64,000 nt of DNA. It comes from Phylloscopus collybita (lineage: Eukaryota; Chordata; Aves; Passeriformes; Phylloscopidae). The stretch lies in assembly GCA_027886175.1 (NCBI GenBank), contig JAJNNQ010000003.1, forward strand, positions 23,105,501-23,169,500, given 5' to 3'. Shown piece by piece: positions 36,401 to 50,340 of this stretch. Position numbers and translations under genes: made by a program. The notes beneath the pieces are model-generated. The model worked only from the letters and a program-made list of their open reading frames with translations. It made no database searches and was not told the DNA's origin. The first letter of the stretch is position 1. Each line of letters opens with the position of its first letter.

Positions 36401-39400
36401 ACTTTCAATATAAAAGGTAGCCCTGAAGTACATTTACCTGAAGTGCTTCTTGCAAGGCTTGTTCCTTACCAGGAATATGCCTTTTTCTTTGCTCCTGTTT
36501 TCAAGCAATTCAAGATTTATTTTTTTTAAGGAAACAAGGCAGAAGAAAGGGGAAAATTATTCCTATTCCAGGTTGTTTCAGTTGAAATACATCTTTATTT
36601 CTTTAGAGAAGCAACTTTATGCAAATAAAAACTACCAGCAATATAGTAGCCAAAGTAAAACAGCAAGCATTAAGTCAAGTAGGAAAGTTGTAAAACAGTG
36701 TTCCGTTGCTGGATGTTAAATATTCATATAAACATTGTAAAAACTTCAGGAAGGCTTTATGGGGCCGTAGACACGCAGTGTAAAAATCATTTTAGCTCTG
36801 CTAGGAAACCGCACCAATTGTTCAACATATTCTTATGACTCCAAGCTGAAAGTGAGTATCTTAAGGGAGGGGAGTACTTCAGCTACTGCATAAGTGTAAT
36901 TCATCTCTTAAACTCCTTGTGTCTTGCTGCTTTCCCTATCCCACCTTTGCACAGGCAGTGATTGAGTGCACAGGACATTGATGACATCAATAAAATGTGT
37001 CCAGACGTGCATCAGTGTGTGCATGAAGGAGACAGTTGTTTCCCCCCAGTGGGCTGTTCCTGCCCTGGCTCTGTGCCGTGTCTGTGTTGCTCTGTGCCAC
37101 AAGGAGAATTAAAGAAGCTCTCAAACAGGACTGCACAGGCAAAAAAAAATTTGCAAGACTGCCTGCAAAAATATGGGAGGAAAAGGAAGATTTAATCATA
37201 ATATCAGAAAAAAAGGCCTTAACATTAATCCACGGATTTTTCCTTGTATTACTTTCTTTTTCTTAATAGTTAAAACACGTTAATAGAAGAGGAGTCTTTA
37301 AGAAAGACCTCAGTGGAATAATTAGTCAAATTTGAAATGTTTAAAGAGCTGGCCTTATTCTCTAATGGCCCAGTGCTCTGTGGCACTGTGTTTCTGTTGC
37401 TGGAAGTAGATGTGTCTAGTAATGAATGGCAGGGAATGATTTGTTACCTGGTGGTTAACATGCCTTGGGTGAACATCGCTCCCAAACTTACAGGAAGGAA
37501 TTATTGAAAAATGTTTTGACGGATACAAGAACCTTTATGTGTTCAGATATATTTTGGGGCTTTTTCTCACTGGGCAATATTTTGTTCTGCAAACAATCTC
37601 ATTGAAATAGGTGAGACTGTTCTACAGAAAAAAAACTCAGTAGGACTGGCAGAACAAGGCTCTGCAGCAGATGGACAAGATGTTAGAAATTAAAAATACC
37701 TGTTAAACAGTCCCGAGATCAAATTCTTTCTATCAACATGTGTCTGCTCATCTCACCTTATGCAGGAGCTGAGTGGGAGGGAAGAGCAGCAATGGGCTGA
37801 CCTGTAGCACCTTGCTGTTTTTTACCACAGCTGGCAGATCTGGGTGGCCTGTGTTTACTGAATAAGGCTACCTGTAATCTGGCTGCAAACACAGAGAGGT
37901 GCCAATTTTATAAGAAGGGTGCTGTGGAAGCATGAATTTCAGCTGAGATACTAAACTTTTCAAAACTTCAGGAATTTTTGGTGGAACATCAGCTTGGGGT
38001 AGAAAATGTTCCAGAGAGAAATTGTGTGGGTGTGATTCAACCGCAGTTTTTGCAGTACAGTTACTTAATGGGCTATTTCTATAAGCCAGTAATTGCTTTA
38101 CTAGTTCTTTTTAAGAGTTTGGTTTACCATTAAATAACCTGTGTAATTAATACTTTAAGTTATAAAATCACAGCTTGTATTTTTTGTCCAGGACCTGAGT
38201 TACAGGCTGATATCTGTCTTCTGGTTTTTGGGTTTGGTTCACACAGAAGGTTCTGTTGACAGAGAATAAATGATCTCGTGGAAAAGATGGCCACTTGGGA
38301 CTTGCAAGATCTGTGCTTACTTCTTAGCTCTGTGCCAGCATTCCTTGAAATCACTTAATCTGGATGTGGTTCCCATCTGTTCTGCTTTTCTAGGTGCCAA
38401 GCCTTTGTGCCTGTGTTTGCATAGAGATCAATACAGGGCATCCCAAAGGTTACTTGGAGCTGCCTGTTGCTGCTGAAATGCATGTGCCAGGGAAATGAAT
38501 TCCTGGTTTATGTCTTTGAGTTATTAGATCATAATTATATGCAAGTGTGTATTCTTCACTTGTAAGGAATTGTGGGCAACATTTATAAATGTGAACAAGA
38601 ACTTCTGTTGTGATTGAAAAACTACAAGGGGAATGATTTAAGAGGTTTAGCAAGTTGTGAGCTTACAGAGGGCTTCTCATAGTGGGAAGCAGAGCTGAAC
38701 AGTTTGGAGTCACCCACTTTAACTGTTTATTATCTCTGTGACTTTGCAGCTTAACTTTTCAGTCTCAATTGCCTGCTCAGGTGCTACCCAGGCCTCTTCT
38801 TGACTACAGGATTCTGAAGTACAGTGCTGCAAAAGGTTGGGTTGGAGTGGAAGTGGTTAGCCATGCATTAGAAGTGATCATTTCTTGCTAGCAATTTAGC
38901 AGCAGAGTCCCAAAGAGTTTGTTCTGGCAATTAAAAAGATTGTAGCTACATTTTCCTGGGCTCATTAGAGGAAGAGGCATCTTTTGCCTGATGTAAATTC
39001 ATAAAGCTCCAGCTCCAGCTACAATCTCAGGTAAGCTGAACATTCAAACTTGAAAATCTCGAGTATCACTGAATTAAACCCATGGGCTGTTACTTGCATT
39101 GTTTGGGAGAAAGAAAATAATATCCCAGAAATCTGTCAATCTGCTGTATTGCTAGACTGACCCATCCCCAGTCCCTGCCTTTTGAAAAGCTGCCTTTGGC
39201 TCTAGACCATGCAGAAGCACAGCTGACCTTTGATCTCATCTGGTGTGGTAAATGCTGCTTTAAAATAACTTTTTGCTCTAACAGACGTCCTTGTGCTGCC
39301 CAGCTTTACTTAAATCCACTTTATTTGAAGGCAGATGGTATTTTAAATACCCTAAATAGGTACTTGTGCTGTGTGGTATGTGCAATTTTGGCCAAGTTGC

Positions 39401-41212
39401 CTCTCTGATCCATCATAAAAAGCTGCTGAAAACACGTATTTGTCAGTTTTGTGTGCCCTGTCTCCCCTCATGCCTGCAGAGATGTGGTTCATGTTTTCAT
39501 CATGGGTATCAGGGATTAGCAGATACTAAAACCACTGGCCACACTTGACATAAAGTTACTATTAAAAAATCTGAAAGTTACTATTAGAAACCTAAGCAAA
39601 AAGGTGTAGACTATTTATGCAGAGGATGCCAGCTTCCATCTCATTTGATTGAGGCTTCAGAAGCTCCCTGTAGCAGACACCTTCCCTGTGTGTGCTCACT
39701 CTTACTTCCTTTAGCCCAGTTACAGGGAAAAACAATTTTGTGCAAAAAATAACTAAAACCTCTAGCTCAGCTGTGTCCATTGCCTTCAGACTTTTTTACA
39801 AAACCCTGTCAGTAGATTTAGAGTGCCTTGTCTGTAGGTTTAGTCCTTATATGAACTGTAATTCTTCGAAATGGGATTTTTAGGTGGCATTCTGGAGAGG
39901 TTCACTATGGCCTGGAGCACATCAGGAAGGGAATGTGGTTACGGGCTGTGAATGGGACGGGGAGAGGCCAGAACTGAGCATTTCCTGATGTTCCTCCTTA
40001 CTGTGGATCGCTTACAGAGGTGGTGGAATTCAGCTGAGGTACTCAGAAAGAATGGGTTTTTATATCAAATAACAGGTGAGTCATCATGTGCCCTTCAAAA
40101 TAACCATGAAATGCTTTGACTCGAACTGAAAGATAAAGGAAAAATGTTGTCTGCAATTGTTTAAGAGTGGCACAGAATTGGTCATGGGGATAAATCGATG
40201 GTTTTTCTTCACTATCAAGCAATACAGATGATGTCATGGAAAGCAGTTTTGGTAAACAACATTTATCCTTGTTTTCTGATTCTCTGTGCTTAATGACAAT
40301 TATTCCTGCTAAACTAAATATTCATTAACAAACCTGAAAATGTGCTTGATATTGTAAGTGAATTGACAACTATTAAAATTACATATATATTTCAATAATT
40401 TCATTTTTCAAATGCGAGGAGCAGTGGTCTAAATATGCTTCAAAAACTTGACAGGCCACTCACAATAAACTTGCTTCATATGTTTTTGATCCCAGGATCT
40501 CACAGTTAATAAACTAAACCTCACAGCTAATATGCTGACCCTCAAGGAGCATTGGAAATCATTCATTTTGAAACGTAGAGAGCTTGCTGTGAATGTGGTA
40601 TTAGAAGTGAGGCAGATTTTTCTCAAAACTTCTCAGCCTCTGTGTGAGGAGCACAGTTTAGTTTTCCAGATGCTTTGAAAGTACCAGCCCACTGCATACT
40701 GAGTCAGTTAAATTTATTTACGTCTACATTTAAATATTTGCTGTTGTATTCAAAAATGTTAACTAGAATGCTCTATGTAGGTGGAGCCAAGTGCTGGCTG
40801 TTCTGAATTGGTGTTTCTGAATATATTTGTGGATGTATTTTATTGCACCGGGTGCAACATTATTGATGCCCGAATCCCCATGGATGCCTGCAGGTATCCA
40901 GGTAATTTTTATGTCTCAGGTCCTCCCTAAGTCTAGATGAGTTGCAATAATGTTGATTCATGGCTGCAAACCCCTCCAAGGGAGAGGGCTTAGTGACACA
41001 ACTCGTTAGTGTTAGTGCTTTGTCCGTGTGGGATCCCATCGCTATGGCAGGATCCACAGCATCACTGCAATCCCGCGAGTCCAAAAAGGCACCGGCCAAA
41101 GGGAGAGAAGGGAAGGTGGAGGGTGGGACTGGGAGACAACATCTGGTGTGTGATGGGCGTTTGGGTTTTGGGAGAAAAGGCAAAGGAAGTAGTTGTTATC
41201 TACATAGCAGTG
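33441..41212. other. Longest repeat-poor stretch, non-coding
   Basis: About 7.8 kb without recognisable repeats or exons. The longest open frame entirely inside it is 107 codons, which is chance level. (AAAC)n-like sequence occurs at about 36046-36066. Confidence 0.5.
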
Positions 41213-41660
41213 TGATGCCTTTTTGGGACTATCTAAAAACAGAGGCCAGACAAACTCAAGGGAATACAAAGCAGTTCTGTTTATTGAAGGGCCTTCAGGT
41301 ACATTTGGGGCAGACAAAGCCCCCCAGGGGCTGCACCCAAAAATAGACAGTGGGTCAGGTGTTTTCACACTTTTATAAGTTCGGTCCATTTGTATATTGG
41401 GAGTTAATCTCCCAATTACAGCTTCAGGTAATGAACTCATTTACCCCAGGTTTGCTCCCCCCAACTCACTTTTGTTTACATTTCCTGGGGCCTGAGGCAG
41501 TGAGGTGTGCTTGATTCCCAGGCCTGGAGAGGAATTGTTGTGTCTGACCAAAATGGGAAAGCAGCAGCACACGCTGTGTATGGAGTTTATAGTTAAGCAC
41601 TAAAGAATTACAGAATTATAAATACACAAAAATTATAAAAGCTAAAATCTTAAGGCATCA
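41213..41660 (-). mobile_element. Solo ERV LTR, family B copy 2
   Basis: 448 bp between TGATGCCTTTTTGG and TTAAGGCATCA. Sense is minus: a TATA box (TTATAAAAG, complement of about 41371-41379) is followed about 90 bases later by AATAAA (complement of 41280-41285). This is followed on minus by a TCTGGCCTCTG segment typical of an LTR U5. It is homologous throughout to 24120-24552. GTG lies immediately outside each end (41210-41212 and 41661-41663); a longer duplication is not visible. Open frames of 128 and 132 codons that overlap it on opposite strands are mutual shadows and not genes. Confidence 0.9.
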
Positions 41661-43638
41661 GTGACAGGACGTGAGTGGGCAGCCTGGAGCTGTTCTGCTG
41701 CCAGAAGCCATGGGTGAAGCCTCTCTCCTGCACTGTGATTCCATGGTTCCATCTAGCCTGGAACATCAGACAAACAGGGGAGATAGAACTCAAAAACCTG
41801 GGAGCTCTGTAGCAGAAGTGCCCAGCTTAGCCAAGGCTCTCTACATCCCTTTCCATACTAAAGGGGTGGAAAGAATTGTTTATCTTTGGAACAAATTGTT
41901 TTAAAAATTGACTAGCATTTAGAAGTACAATATTGTCATTTAAATCATAGTTTCAGAAGGTGGGATAAATCAATTTTAAATCGCTGGCATTTGGAAGCTT
42001 AATACCTTCTAGGATATGTTTTTTTTCTGCCTTCAGTTTTTAGCTTAGAGTCTAAATTAAAATGAGCCAATACCTCTTAGGTTTTGAAGATGTTATAAAC
42101 AAATTTTGACTAGTGAAAATGTCTGATGTTTTAGGTACAGAACTGGACAAATGCAACTTGTGTGTACCTCTGGAAAGGCTTGAGTGAAGTAAATTCAAAT
42201 ATTCATTTGCATGGAAAGATCAGACCATTTTTTCCTAGGTAAAATTGTGTGAAGAGCAGTAAAGATTTTGCATCCATGGGAAGGAGCATACAGCTTCACA
42301 GGAAGGTTTCTACTGTCAAGCTGTCGTCATCTTCCAGCATGCCTTCAAAAGTAGAGATTTTTTTGACCAGAAAATAGAAAATAACTTCTTTCTAATTCCA
42401 TAGCAGAAGTTATTTAAGTCCTTTTTTGTTAAGGTATCTTAAAAATGTGATGACAAGTGTGCATTTTGTGTTCTCTTTCTATATCCAAGAGCCCCGAGCT
42501 CTGGAATTCCTGATGGAGAACATCACATCACAGTGTGTCTATCACTTACACACAGTTGCAGGGCTGTCTTTTATAAGAAATTCAGATTTTAATCCTTTTT
42601 CAGGCATGTTTCTAAGTATTCAGAGAGCCTTACTGATGGAGCTGATCAAAACAAGCATCCAGTCAGGTAATTTCCCTAAAGCACAGCTTGTTTTGGCTGT
42701 CAGTGTTCCCTCCCTTCATAGGTGTTCATTTATCATTTGGCAAGACGTGGTGGGGACTTTTTAAAGCAACTTCTTTAAAAAAAAAGAAAAAAAAGCCACA
42801 AAAATACCTTCTTGGTGAAAGTTTATTTCTAAAAGTTACCAGAGGATTTATTACACAATGTCAGCATTCTGTACTAATTATTTAATATATGCTTAGATTT
42901 TCCAGAATTAGGCCTTGAGTTTTGAGTGCGACAAAAGAAAATAATTTATCCAGATGAACTTTAAATGAAGAGTGATACGTTATTATTAGAAAATGTAATG
43001 TTCTGTGTTGAACCATTTACCCACCTGAGACTCTCTAAGGTATTTTCAAGTGGGCTCAGAATCATTCAATACGTTGGATTGTCATGAGGAGTTAGTAGAA
43101 AGGCAGCGATTTCTCACATAATTATTCTCAAGTAGAGGTGCCACAGCTGTGTAGCAGCTATTCATAAGGTTTCTTTTCTTTAAGAGAGCTCATCAGCCTT
43201 GGCTAATTTTCCAAGCCTTTCTAGTCTTTGCAAAGGTGCTCAGAGTGTTGCCACTAACAGAGCTGTGCTGAATCAGGTGATCCTTTAGCGATTAATAAAA
43301 GGAACCTTCTGATCAATGGGGAGTCTCTTAACCTTTGCTTCCCAAGCAGAAAAATTTTGTTCTGTATCTTGAAGGTGCTTCGGTGGTCTGGAGACTTTGG
43401 GAAAAAATAATCAGGATGTTACCTGTTAGAGCAACAGAAGAGCAGATTAAATCCACTAAACAGTAATGCAAAATGCAAAGGAAAAAAACCCTTAATCTGA
43501 CACAAAAACATGCAGAGGAAGCACTGTGTCGAAAGGTGTGGGAATTCCAGGTACAGAAAATTCTCAAAATTTTGTGCATACACGCACAAATATAAAAATG
43601 AATATGGGGTTCCACTTGAGACCTCGGAAAAGGCTACC
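41661..43638. other. Unique non-coding sequence
   Basis: No gene or repeat recognised. An A-rich run lies at 42776-42795. Confidence 0.5.
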
Positions 43639-44063
43639 TGCATTAGAGACCATCAGCAGGACTGTGGGTTTGTAATATAGATAGAAACGTATTAAGCTAG
43701 GTAGTGGGAAGTTCCAAAGCTTTTAAGTGTAGATATAGAAGTAGTTACAGAAATAGTAAAAAGGTTTAAGGTGTAGGAAGTAAATTTGTGTGTCACTATA
43801 CGATTGGATAAAAAAAGTCCGCATTGTGGCAGGACGTGTGATGCAGTTTTGTTTGCTATTGGTGTGAAAGTTAAAACAATAGGTGTGGCAGTAGATTATT
43901 GGCTAATAAGCCTTTAAAAACCCCTTGTAACCTGTGGTCTTGTGTCCACTGATCACAAACTCCTGGCGTATGTGGCAAAGACGTTCTCACCCTTCATGAG
44001 GCTGAGGCAATAAATCCTGTTTTAAGGTGTTTCCCAGTGGTCAGATCTCTCTAAATATAGTCA
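43639..44063 (+). mobile_element. Probable solo ERV LTR, family E
   Basis: The plus strand shows LTR signals in order: an ATTGG CCAAT-box complement at 43898-43902, a TATA-like TTTAAAAA at 43913-43920, and AATAAA at 44009-44014. The spacing from TATA to poly(A) signal (about 95 bases) matches families B and D. The start TGCATTAGAGACC and the end TCTCTCTAAATATAGTCA are roughly inverted, but no target duplication is visible, so both ends are approximate. The wording ACCATCAGCAGGA and GGCAGGACGTGTG resembles avian ERV LTRs I have seen. No coding sequence adjoins it. Confidence 0.55.
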
Positions 44064-46743
44064 TAGAATGAATATAAATATTTATAATATTTATAAAACT
44101 ATCTATTTAGACTTTCATATAGTCTAAATATAGACAGGTAGTCATGCAGTTAAAAAAGTGTGCATGGATTTATTTCAGTGTGACGTTCCTCTGGAGGGAT
44201 GCAATCTGTGACATCATGTCCCTCCAGTTGTGCAATGCTGGGGTCCAGGTGAGCAAAACCTAGTGAGTGTGGACAGCTGCTTTACACCTCTGGGCAGTGC
44301 TGCTTTTGAAAATCTGTCAGACTCGCACGTGGATCCTGTCATCATCCCTCTGGTTGTGCTTAGCTCTGTTCTCTGGGTTCAATTACCCACAAATGCTGGT
44401 AGAGAGTTATCCTGCATTTGTGCATGTGATGATCCCAGTTTGCACAAAACCCTCACAGGTTTAATAGGATTTTTTTAAAGAATATTTTGTTCAGTTTGCA
44501 CTTTTTTGGATGATATGGTAAGGAAGACCCTCAAATGCAGGTGGTTCATACACTCGGTTATTCTCTGGTAATTGTCAACTTTGCAGATGACTGGTCGAGA
44601 TTGACTCTTGAAATATTTCAAGCAGTAAAACTTTTTCCCATTGGGATAATTCTGTGCTCTTTGTACATTAGGACAATATTGTGCCCTAGGGTCTGGCCAG
44701 ACAAAACCTTTCCTCCTGTTACCTGACTGCCAATTAGCTAGGGAGCAAAGTAGTGTTTATGTGAATGTCCATCCAGATTCCTCAGTTGTAAAAGTGTGAT
44801 TTTGAAGTGCTACCAAGGGCTTGAGTGTAAAGTCCAGCTCCTGCTTGGTTCTTGAGTTATTGCAGTACTGGAGAGCTGCAGTCTCTTGAAAAGCTTTTAT
44901 TCCTGGCTTTTCTTCAACTTCTCAGCATCTAAACTTCATCCTGCCTGTCGTAAGTGCACTGGATGAGAAACCAGAAATGGATAAAGCAACAGAGCTCCCA
45001 TCTGTGGATGTAGTTGGATACACACATGGCTGGATCTACCCTGGCAGTCAGGATGGCTTCATTATCCATGTGCAATATGGTGGGAGAAAGTTCAGCCAAG
45101 AAGAATTATAGAGATAGTACTTCATGTTGCAGAACTGCTCTGCAATTAGCCAAAATCCTTGGTAATTAGAGAAAAACCAGGTTGAGTGTCTTGAGAGTGC
45201 AGAAGGGATGTATGCAAGTGCATGTACCTGTAAGTTGGCATAACCACAGAGTATTTCACAGGTACTGTTTCTATCCAAATTCTGCTGGTAACAGCACCCT
45301 TATAAATTAAAATAATTCCTATTGCTTGGGTCTGTTTGTAAGTGGTGATGGAACAGAGGTTCTGGAAGCTACCTTGCATTTCTGGTCTCTTCCAGTGCTG
45401 TCCACAGCAGGGAAATTGGGCTGGTCATATCTAGTTTTGCATACTGTGGTAAAGCTGCTCCACTGTGTCTCTCTGTTTCTTCTCCTGCACTGAGAATCAG
45501 GGCAGAGTGTGGGTGGGCACTTGAGCCACCAGACTTCTGACTTGAAGAGCTCTCTGATTTTTCATTTAGTGAGCTTCTTTGAAATGGAACCACACAAGGT
45601 TCCATACCTGTTTTCCATCCCATGAACCAGAAACCCTTAAATCGGAATTATTAAAGATATAAATGCTATGAACTTTGATTTTTTTGCAGCTGGATGAAAA
45701 ACCGCTTATCCTGTGAATCGTCAGGAAATTAACCTCAAATTGAGGTCTGTGCCTGGTGAATCAAAGATGACTCTGAGCTAATTAAAAGGTTATAGCCTGA
45801 CTTCAATATTGGTGGTTTCCAGCTGGATAAAAGCCTGAGTGGATTTTGTTCATATTTGTCCAGAAGTCTGTTGAGGCTGTGTGCTGGTGGATAATTGCAG
45901 CTATTCCCTCCATTACCTGCAGCTGCTGAGAGCACTCAGTGATTTGGGTGAACTGGGATTTTTTAATGCACATGCACTGAGAGTTTGTGTCTCAAATGAA
46001 TGCTGTGTGAGCAGGGCATTACTTATCCTAAGAAATAAACATTGCTGGTTGATTTTATTTGTAAAAATTAGTATCCTTGAGACTACTAAGGGACTTGAGA
46101 GGTTAATGTAACCGTGATGGTGAGAAATAAGCACTAAGTTTTAGTGCCATAAGGCAAATATTAGGGATAGTCGTCCTTTCACAAGACACTAGGGTAAACA
46201 TTAGATTTTCTAACGTTCCTATATTCAAAAACAAGACCAAATATACTCATTTTTAACTCTGACATTTGCCCTTCTGTGATTACTAATACCACAACTGTGT
46301 TGGTCTGTCATCATGCACCGTGTATTATTCAGAGGCAAAACAGGCCTCCAGATCTTCTTTCCTGCAGCAGAATTGACCTTCTCATTAGTTGGAAATAACA
46401 CTGTGATAGGTAATCAATATTTTGTTGAAATGCCAGCATCTCATCTTGGGCATTACTCATCCTTATTTCTGAAAAACCCTCAGACTAAAAGCAAAATGTT
46501 TAGATGCAGCTGTGTGTGGCAAATCTGCCCTTGCACATACAAATTACGTGTACACAAGTGTTATTTCGAAAGTACAAATTGCAGATTTGGGTCTCTGATG
46601 CTCTCTGTGTGTCAGCCTGACCTTACACTCCAGGCCCTGCATCAGAATGTGAAACAGCTGCCCTGAGAGCTGCCAGGATTCCCTGCTGCCAGGGGCTTGG
46701 TTAGAATTGCTGCTGGAACCATTATGAACCAATTCAGTGGCAG
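44064..46743. other. Unique non-coding sequence
   Basis: AT-rich at the start, with TCTAAATATAG twice (about 44050 and 44123). One exon-like stretch (44926-45111) has a good acceptor tract and 61 open codons ending in TAG, but no family match. See findings. Nothing else recognised. Confidence 0.5.
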
Positions 46744-46875
46744 GTTTTTTTGGTTTGGTTTGGGTTTTTTTTTTTTTTTTTTTTTTTTTTGGTTTTTTTT
46801 TTTTGTTTTTTTTTTTTTTTTTTTTTTTTTTGTTTTTGTTTTTGTTTTTGTTTTTGTTTTTTGGGGTTTTTTTTA
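46744..46875 (+). repeat. T-rich/T-G tract with (TTTTTG)n
   Basis: Long T runs of up to about 24, broken by single G or GG, ending in five TTTTTG units at about 46830-46858. T/G is on the plus strand as in the other three tracts. Homopolymer length here is unreliable in any assembly. Confidence 0.9.
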
Positions 46876-49800
46876 ATTTTCCTGTAGAGGCTCAGTAGAA
46901 AATCACTCTTTTTCTCCTTGCACTTTTAAAACTGTGTCAGATAAAAAATTGATTCACGTATCGAATATTATTCCGAATTGTGATGTCAGTTCATTTTTTT
47001 TCATCTTAGAAAGCACCTTTACCTGCTCATTGTCTCTAAAGCTCAGTTCAGTCCTGCCTGAGCTGTAATCACACTAAAAGCTTTGTGAGTGTGGAAGCCC
47101 CTCTGTCACTTATCTCCAATGGGGCAGTGCAAATTCTATGCCAACATGATCATGTCTCCAGCCAGACAGCAGGCCCTTCCTTACAGCACCACTGACCCTT
47201 TCTTCAAACTGGATTCCCTTTAGATTTACTGGCTCTCTCTCTTAGTCTTACCTTTCTTGACTTTTTTTTTTTTTTCATTTTAATAGAGATGCAAGAAACC
47301 ACCAGTTGTTTCCAGAAGACTCTTTAAAAGTGTTCCTTCTATCCTGTCTGCAGAAACAAGTGGGTCAAGATAGTTTGATGGCTATAAAGGGGCTTTTTCT
47401 ACCCCACCATGTCCTGAGAGCTGCACAATCAAATCTGGGTCTAGGTCTGCTTACAAAAAGTTCATCCTAAGGTTCCAATGCTGGTTCATTCTTCTGGTAG
47501 AAGTACTTTTGAACTGTTGTGCTATTGCTCATTTCATTTAAAAGGGAGGATTTTTTTTTTAAGGAAGCTCTCGTGAACAAAATATTTGTACCAATAGCTT
47601 GTGCTCAGTTGCTGTTCTTAGCCTGTACTCTGTGGAGGTTAGGTAGATGTGTGAAGATACCCTTTGGAGAGGCAATACTTTCTCAATACTATTAGAATTT
47701 ACTTGTTTCTATCATCTTTTAGCTTCATACTCAATCATTCCCCCTGTATATGCCTTTGGCAGTTTTCTATTTGTTTGCTTGTTGTGAGGTGAGGGGTTTT
47801 TTGTGGAGGGAGAATGGAGTGATCATGTTCTGTTTCTCTGGGGGGTTTTAAAATTTCAGTCCAGAGTATCTTGTTAATTGGATTTTATCCATGAAAGAAT
47901 TGGGAAAAGAAATTTCACATATAGAACAGTTTAGGTTACTTTTTTTTTTTTTTTAAGTAGTCCAATGTCTCATTAATGATGGGGAAATTTTTGCTTGTCA
48001 GTGATCCATTATACCTGTGTATTTTTGCACTAAAGTAAAAGCACATACTCTAAGAGTGGGCTGCTACTTTCAAATTTATCATAGGTGGCCTTTTGCTTTT
48101 AGGCAGACTTGCTCAATTAGTGTCTCAGCAATTTTATAGAACAGAGAAATATGGACATTTTTCTCAATGCCCAGAAGGGCAAAGGAAGTGTAATATCAAA
48201 CATTAATCTACGTTGGTGGGGGATGATATTGCTTCCTCTGGTGTCTTATTCTCACCATTACAGCGCAGACTTTGCAGAAACTGAATATGACCCCTATTTT
48301 GACAGAAATATTAAACTTATCTCTTTCCTTGGAAAGGAAATGGATGAGGAGAGGGAAAATGCTGAAGCTGCCCTGTAAACATAACTGAAGGCTTCTACAC
48401 AAAGTCTAGATATTGTATTAAAGACATAAGGTACAAGCATGTGTGTTACAGAGGTGTTGCTGTGGTAGGTTGTATACAATGGATTTTTGTGTTAAGCTCT
48501 CCCACAAGTGTTAATTGACTAATTCAGTAACTTTGCTCTCAAGACATCTTGGCTATTTGGTATAAAATACTAATTTACAGTATTGTGATAATTTCTAGAC
48601 AACTGTTTCATACATGTTCATAATAGAAAGGGATTCATCAATAATTCAGGAGCTATGCTTAGTTGTTATGGTAAGTGCAAGAACAGGTATGGGGAGAATA
48701 TTATTAGAGGGGGCCAATAAAAGAGTAAGAAAATCCTGGAATACAAGTATAATCATGTGAATTCTAAAAAGCAGCCAGCTCTCAATTTGACATGCAGTGG
48801 TTGTCAGCTTTGCAAATGAAACACTGGAAGCTTCCTTAGCAATGAATATAAAAATGCAAAGATCAGTTATGCAGAAAAAGGAAATTAAAAAGTAACTTTT
48901 ATACATAGGTGTGATTAAAATCGTAGGGGGGGTTTTAATCCTTTTGGGACTGGTTTTCAGATGTGTCATTTACTGCTGATAGACTTTGCCCTTAGGATTC
49001 TTCAAGGAATTATAATTCTTACAGTGAATTATTTTTTGTTGAAACTTACAGACAAGCAGCGTGAAGACTGTTCATCCTGGGACTGGAGTGGCTGGGGATG
49101 GGGAGGAGAAGAAAAGAATGGCTTCATTTGCAGCTAACATTGTAGTGCCATAAAGGGCCCTAAGAATCTCACACTGGAATAGATTTTCAGGGAATCTGCA
49201 ATGAGATATAGTGCAGAAAAGAGAAGGCACAATATAAGCAGAATAGAGTACTTCATCTTACAGCATAGGATATTCTCAGCACTTGTAATGGATGCTTGCT
49301 GCAGGGCAGCTGATACTAGGCAGAGAATAAACCCGAAGGTTGCTCCAGTCAAACTATTACCTGGGCATTAAATGGTGGAATAGTTTATGTTGGAGTGCCA
49401 TTAACTTATTCTCCCACATTCTGTATTGCCATGTCCTACAGCAGTTCCTTTCTAGGGAAGGCTGACTCAATGTTGAAATAATACTGAATTTCTAATTTTT
49501 TTCGTGTGCTTATCTCTTCTTTTGCACCAAGACACTGGAAAAATAAAGGCTTAGCAGCTGCCTCTTGGAGCTCTGAGTCAAACTGTGGTCCAGAACCTGT
49601 CCTGAATATGAACACCTGAATATGAAAGGTGTTCTTAGTTACATCTACAGGGTTGTTCTCTGCTTTAGGGCAGTTGTTTTGACGTGGAGGACAGAAGGCA
49701 TTGAAGAAGGCCAGAGACTGATTGCCTTCTCATTTGACAGAAGTGACAAAGGGAATTAGATCTCCAGTAGCCTGTTTTGTTAACCCAGCATTACCTGTAA

Positions 49801-50340
49801 GTACACAGGACAGCTGAGCATTAATTTCAATACTTGTCTTCATGGCAAGATGAAGAGGAGAGCTGACTCACTCCTGTGTCAGGCAGAATCAAGGTGGGAG
49901 GCAGAAAAAAAAACCATTAGAGCATAGCTATTGCTCAGGAACTGTTTTCTGATGGGGATTGTTAACATCACAAGGATTAGGTAGTTGGCTATTTTTAGGT
50001 GCCTATAAATTTTAGAGGCAATTTGAAGCAGCGGATATCAGCTAGGGCATGGGTTTTGTGCTGTCAGAACAGCACCTTGAGATAAGCAGGATTTCTCTCA
50101 GTTTGGAATTCTTAATTTCCTTCAGGACAGGAACTGCATAAATTCAGACTTGCACATTATGACCTCCCTGTCAAACAGCTTGTGAACTGCTCTCTGAGAA
50201 GGAGAGCCAACTGGGCACTTAGTGGAGTGGTAAGAAGGGAGGAATTGGCACCAATTGCAGCAGCAGCGAGAAGGTATTTTCACAGATGTTCACTTGCTTT
50301 CCCTCTCCTGCAGGGCTGACATGAACAGGAATAAGGGTTA
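46876..50340. other. Unique non-coding sequence
   Basis: No exon or interspersed repeat recognised. T runs occur at 47264-47276, 47549-47560 and 47940-47954. The 75-codon plus-strand frame at 48151-48378 has no family resemblance. Confidence 0.5.
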
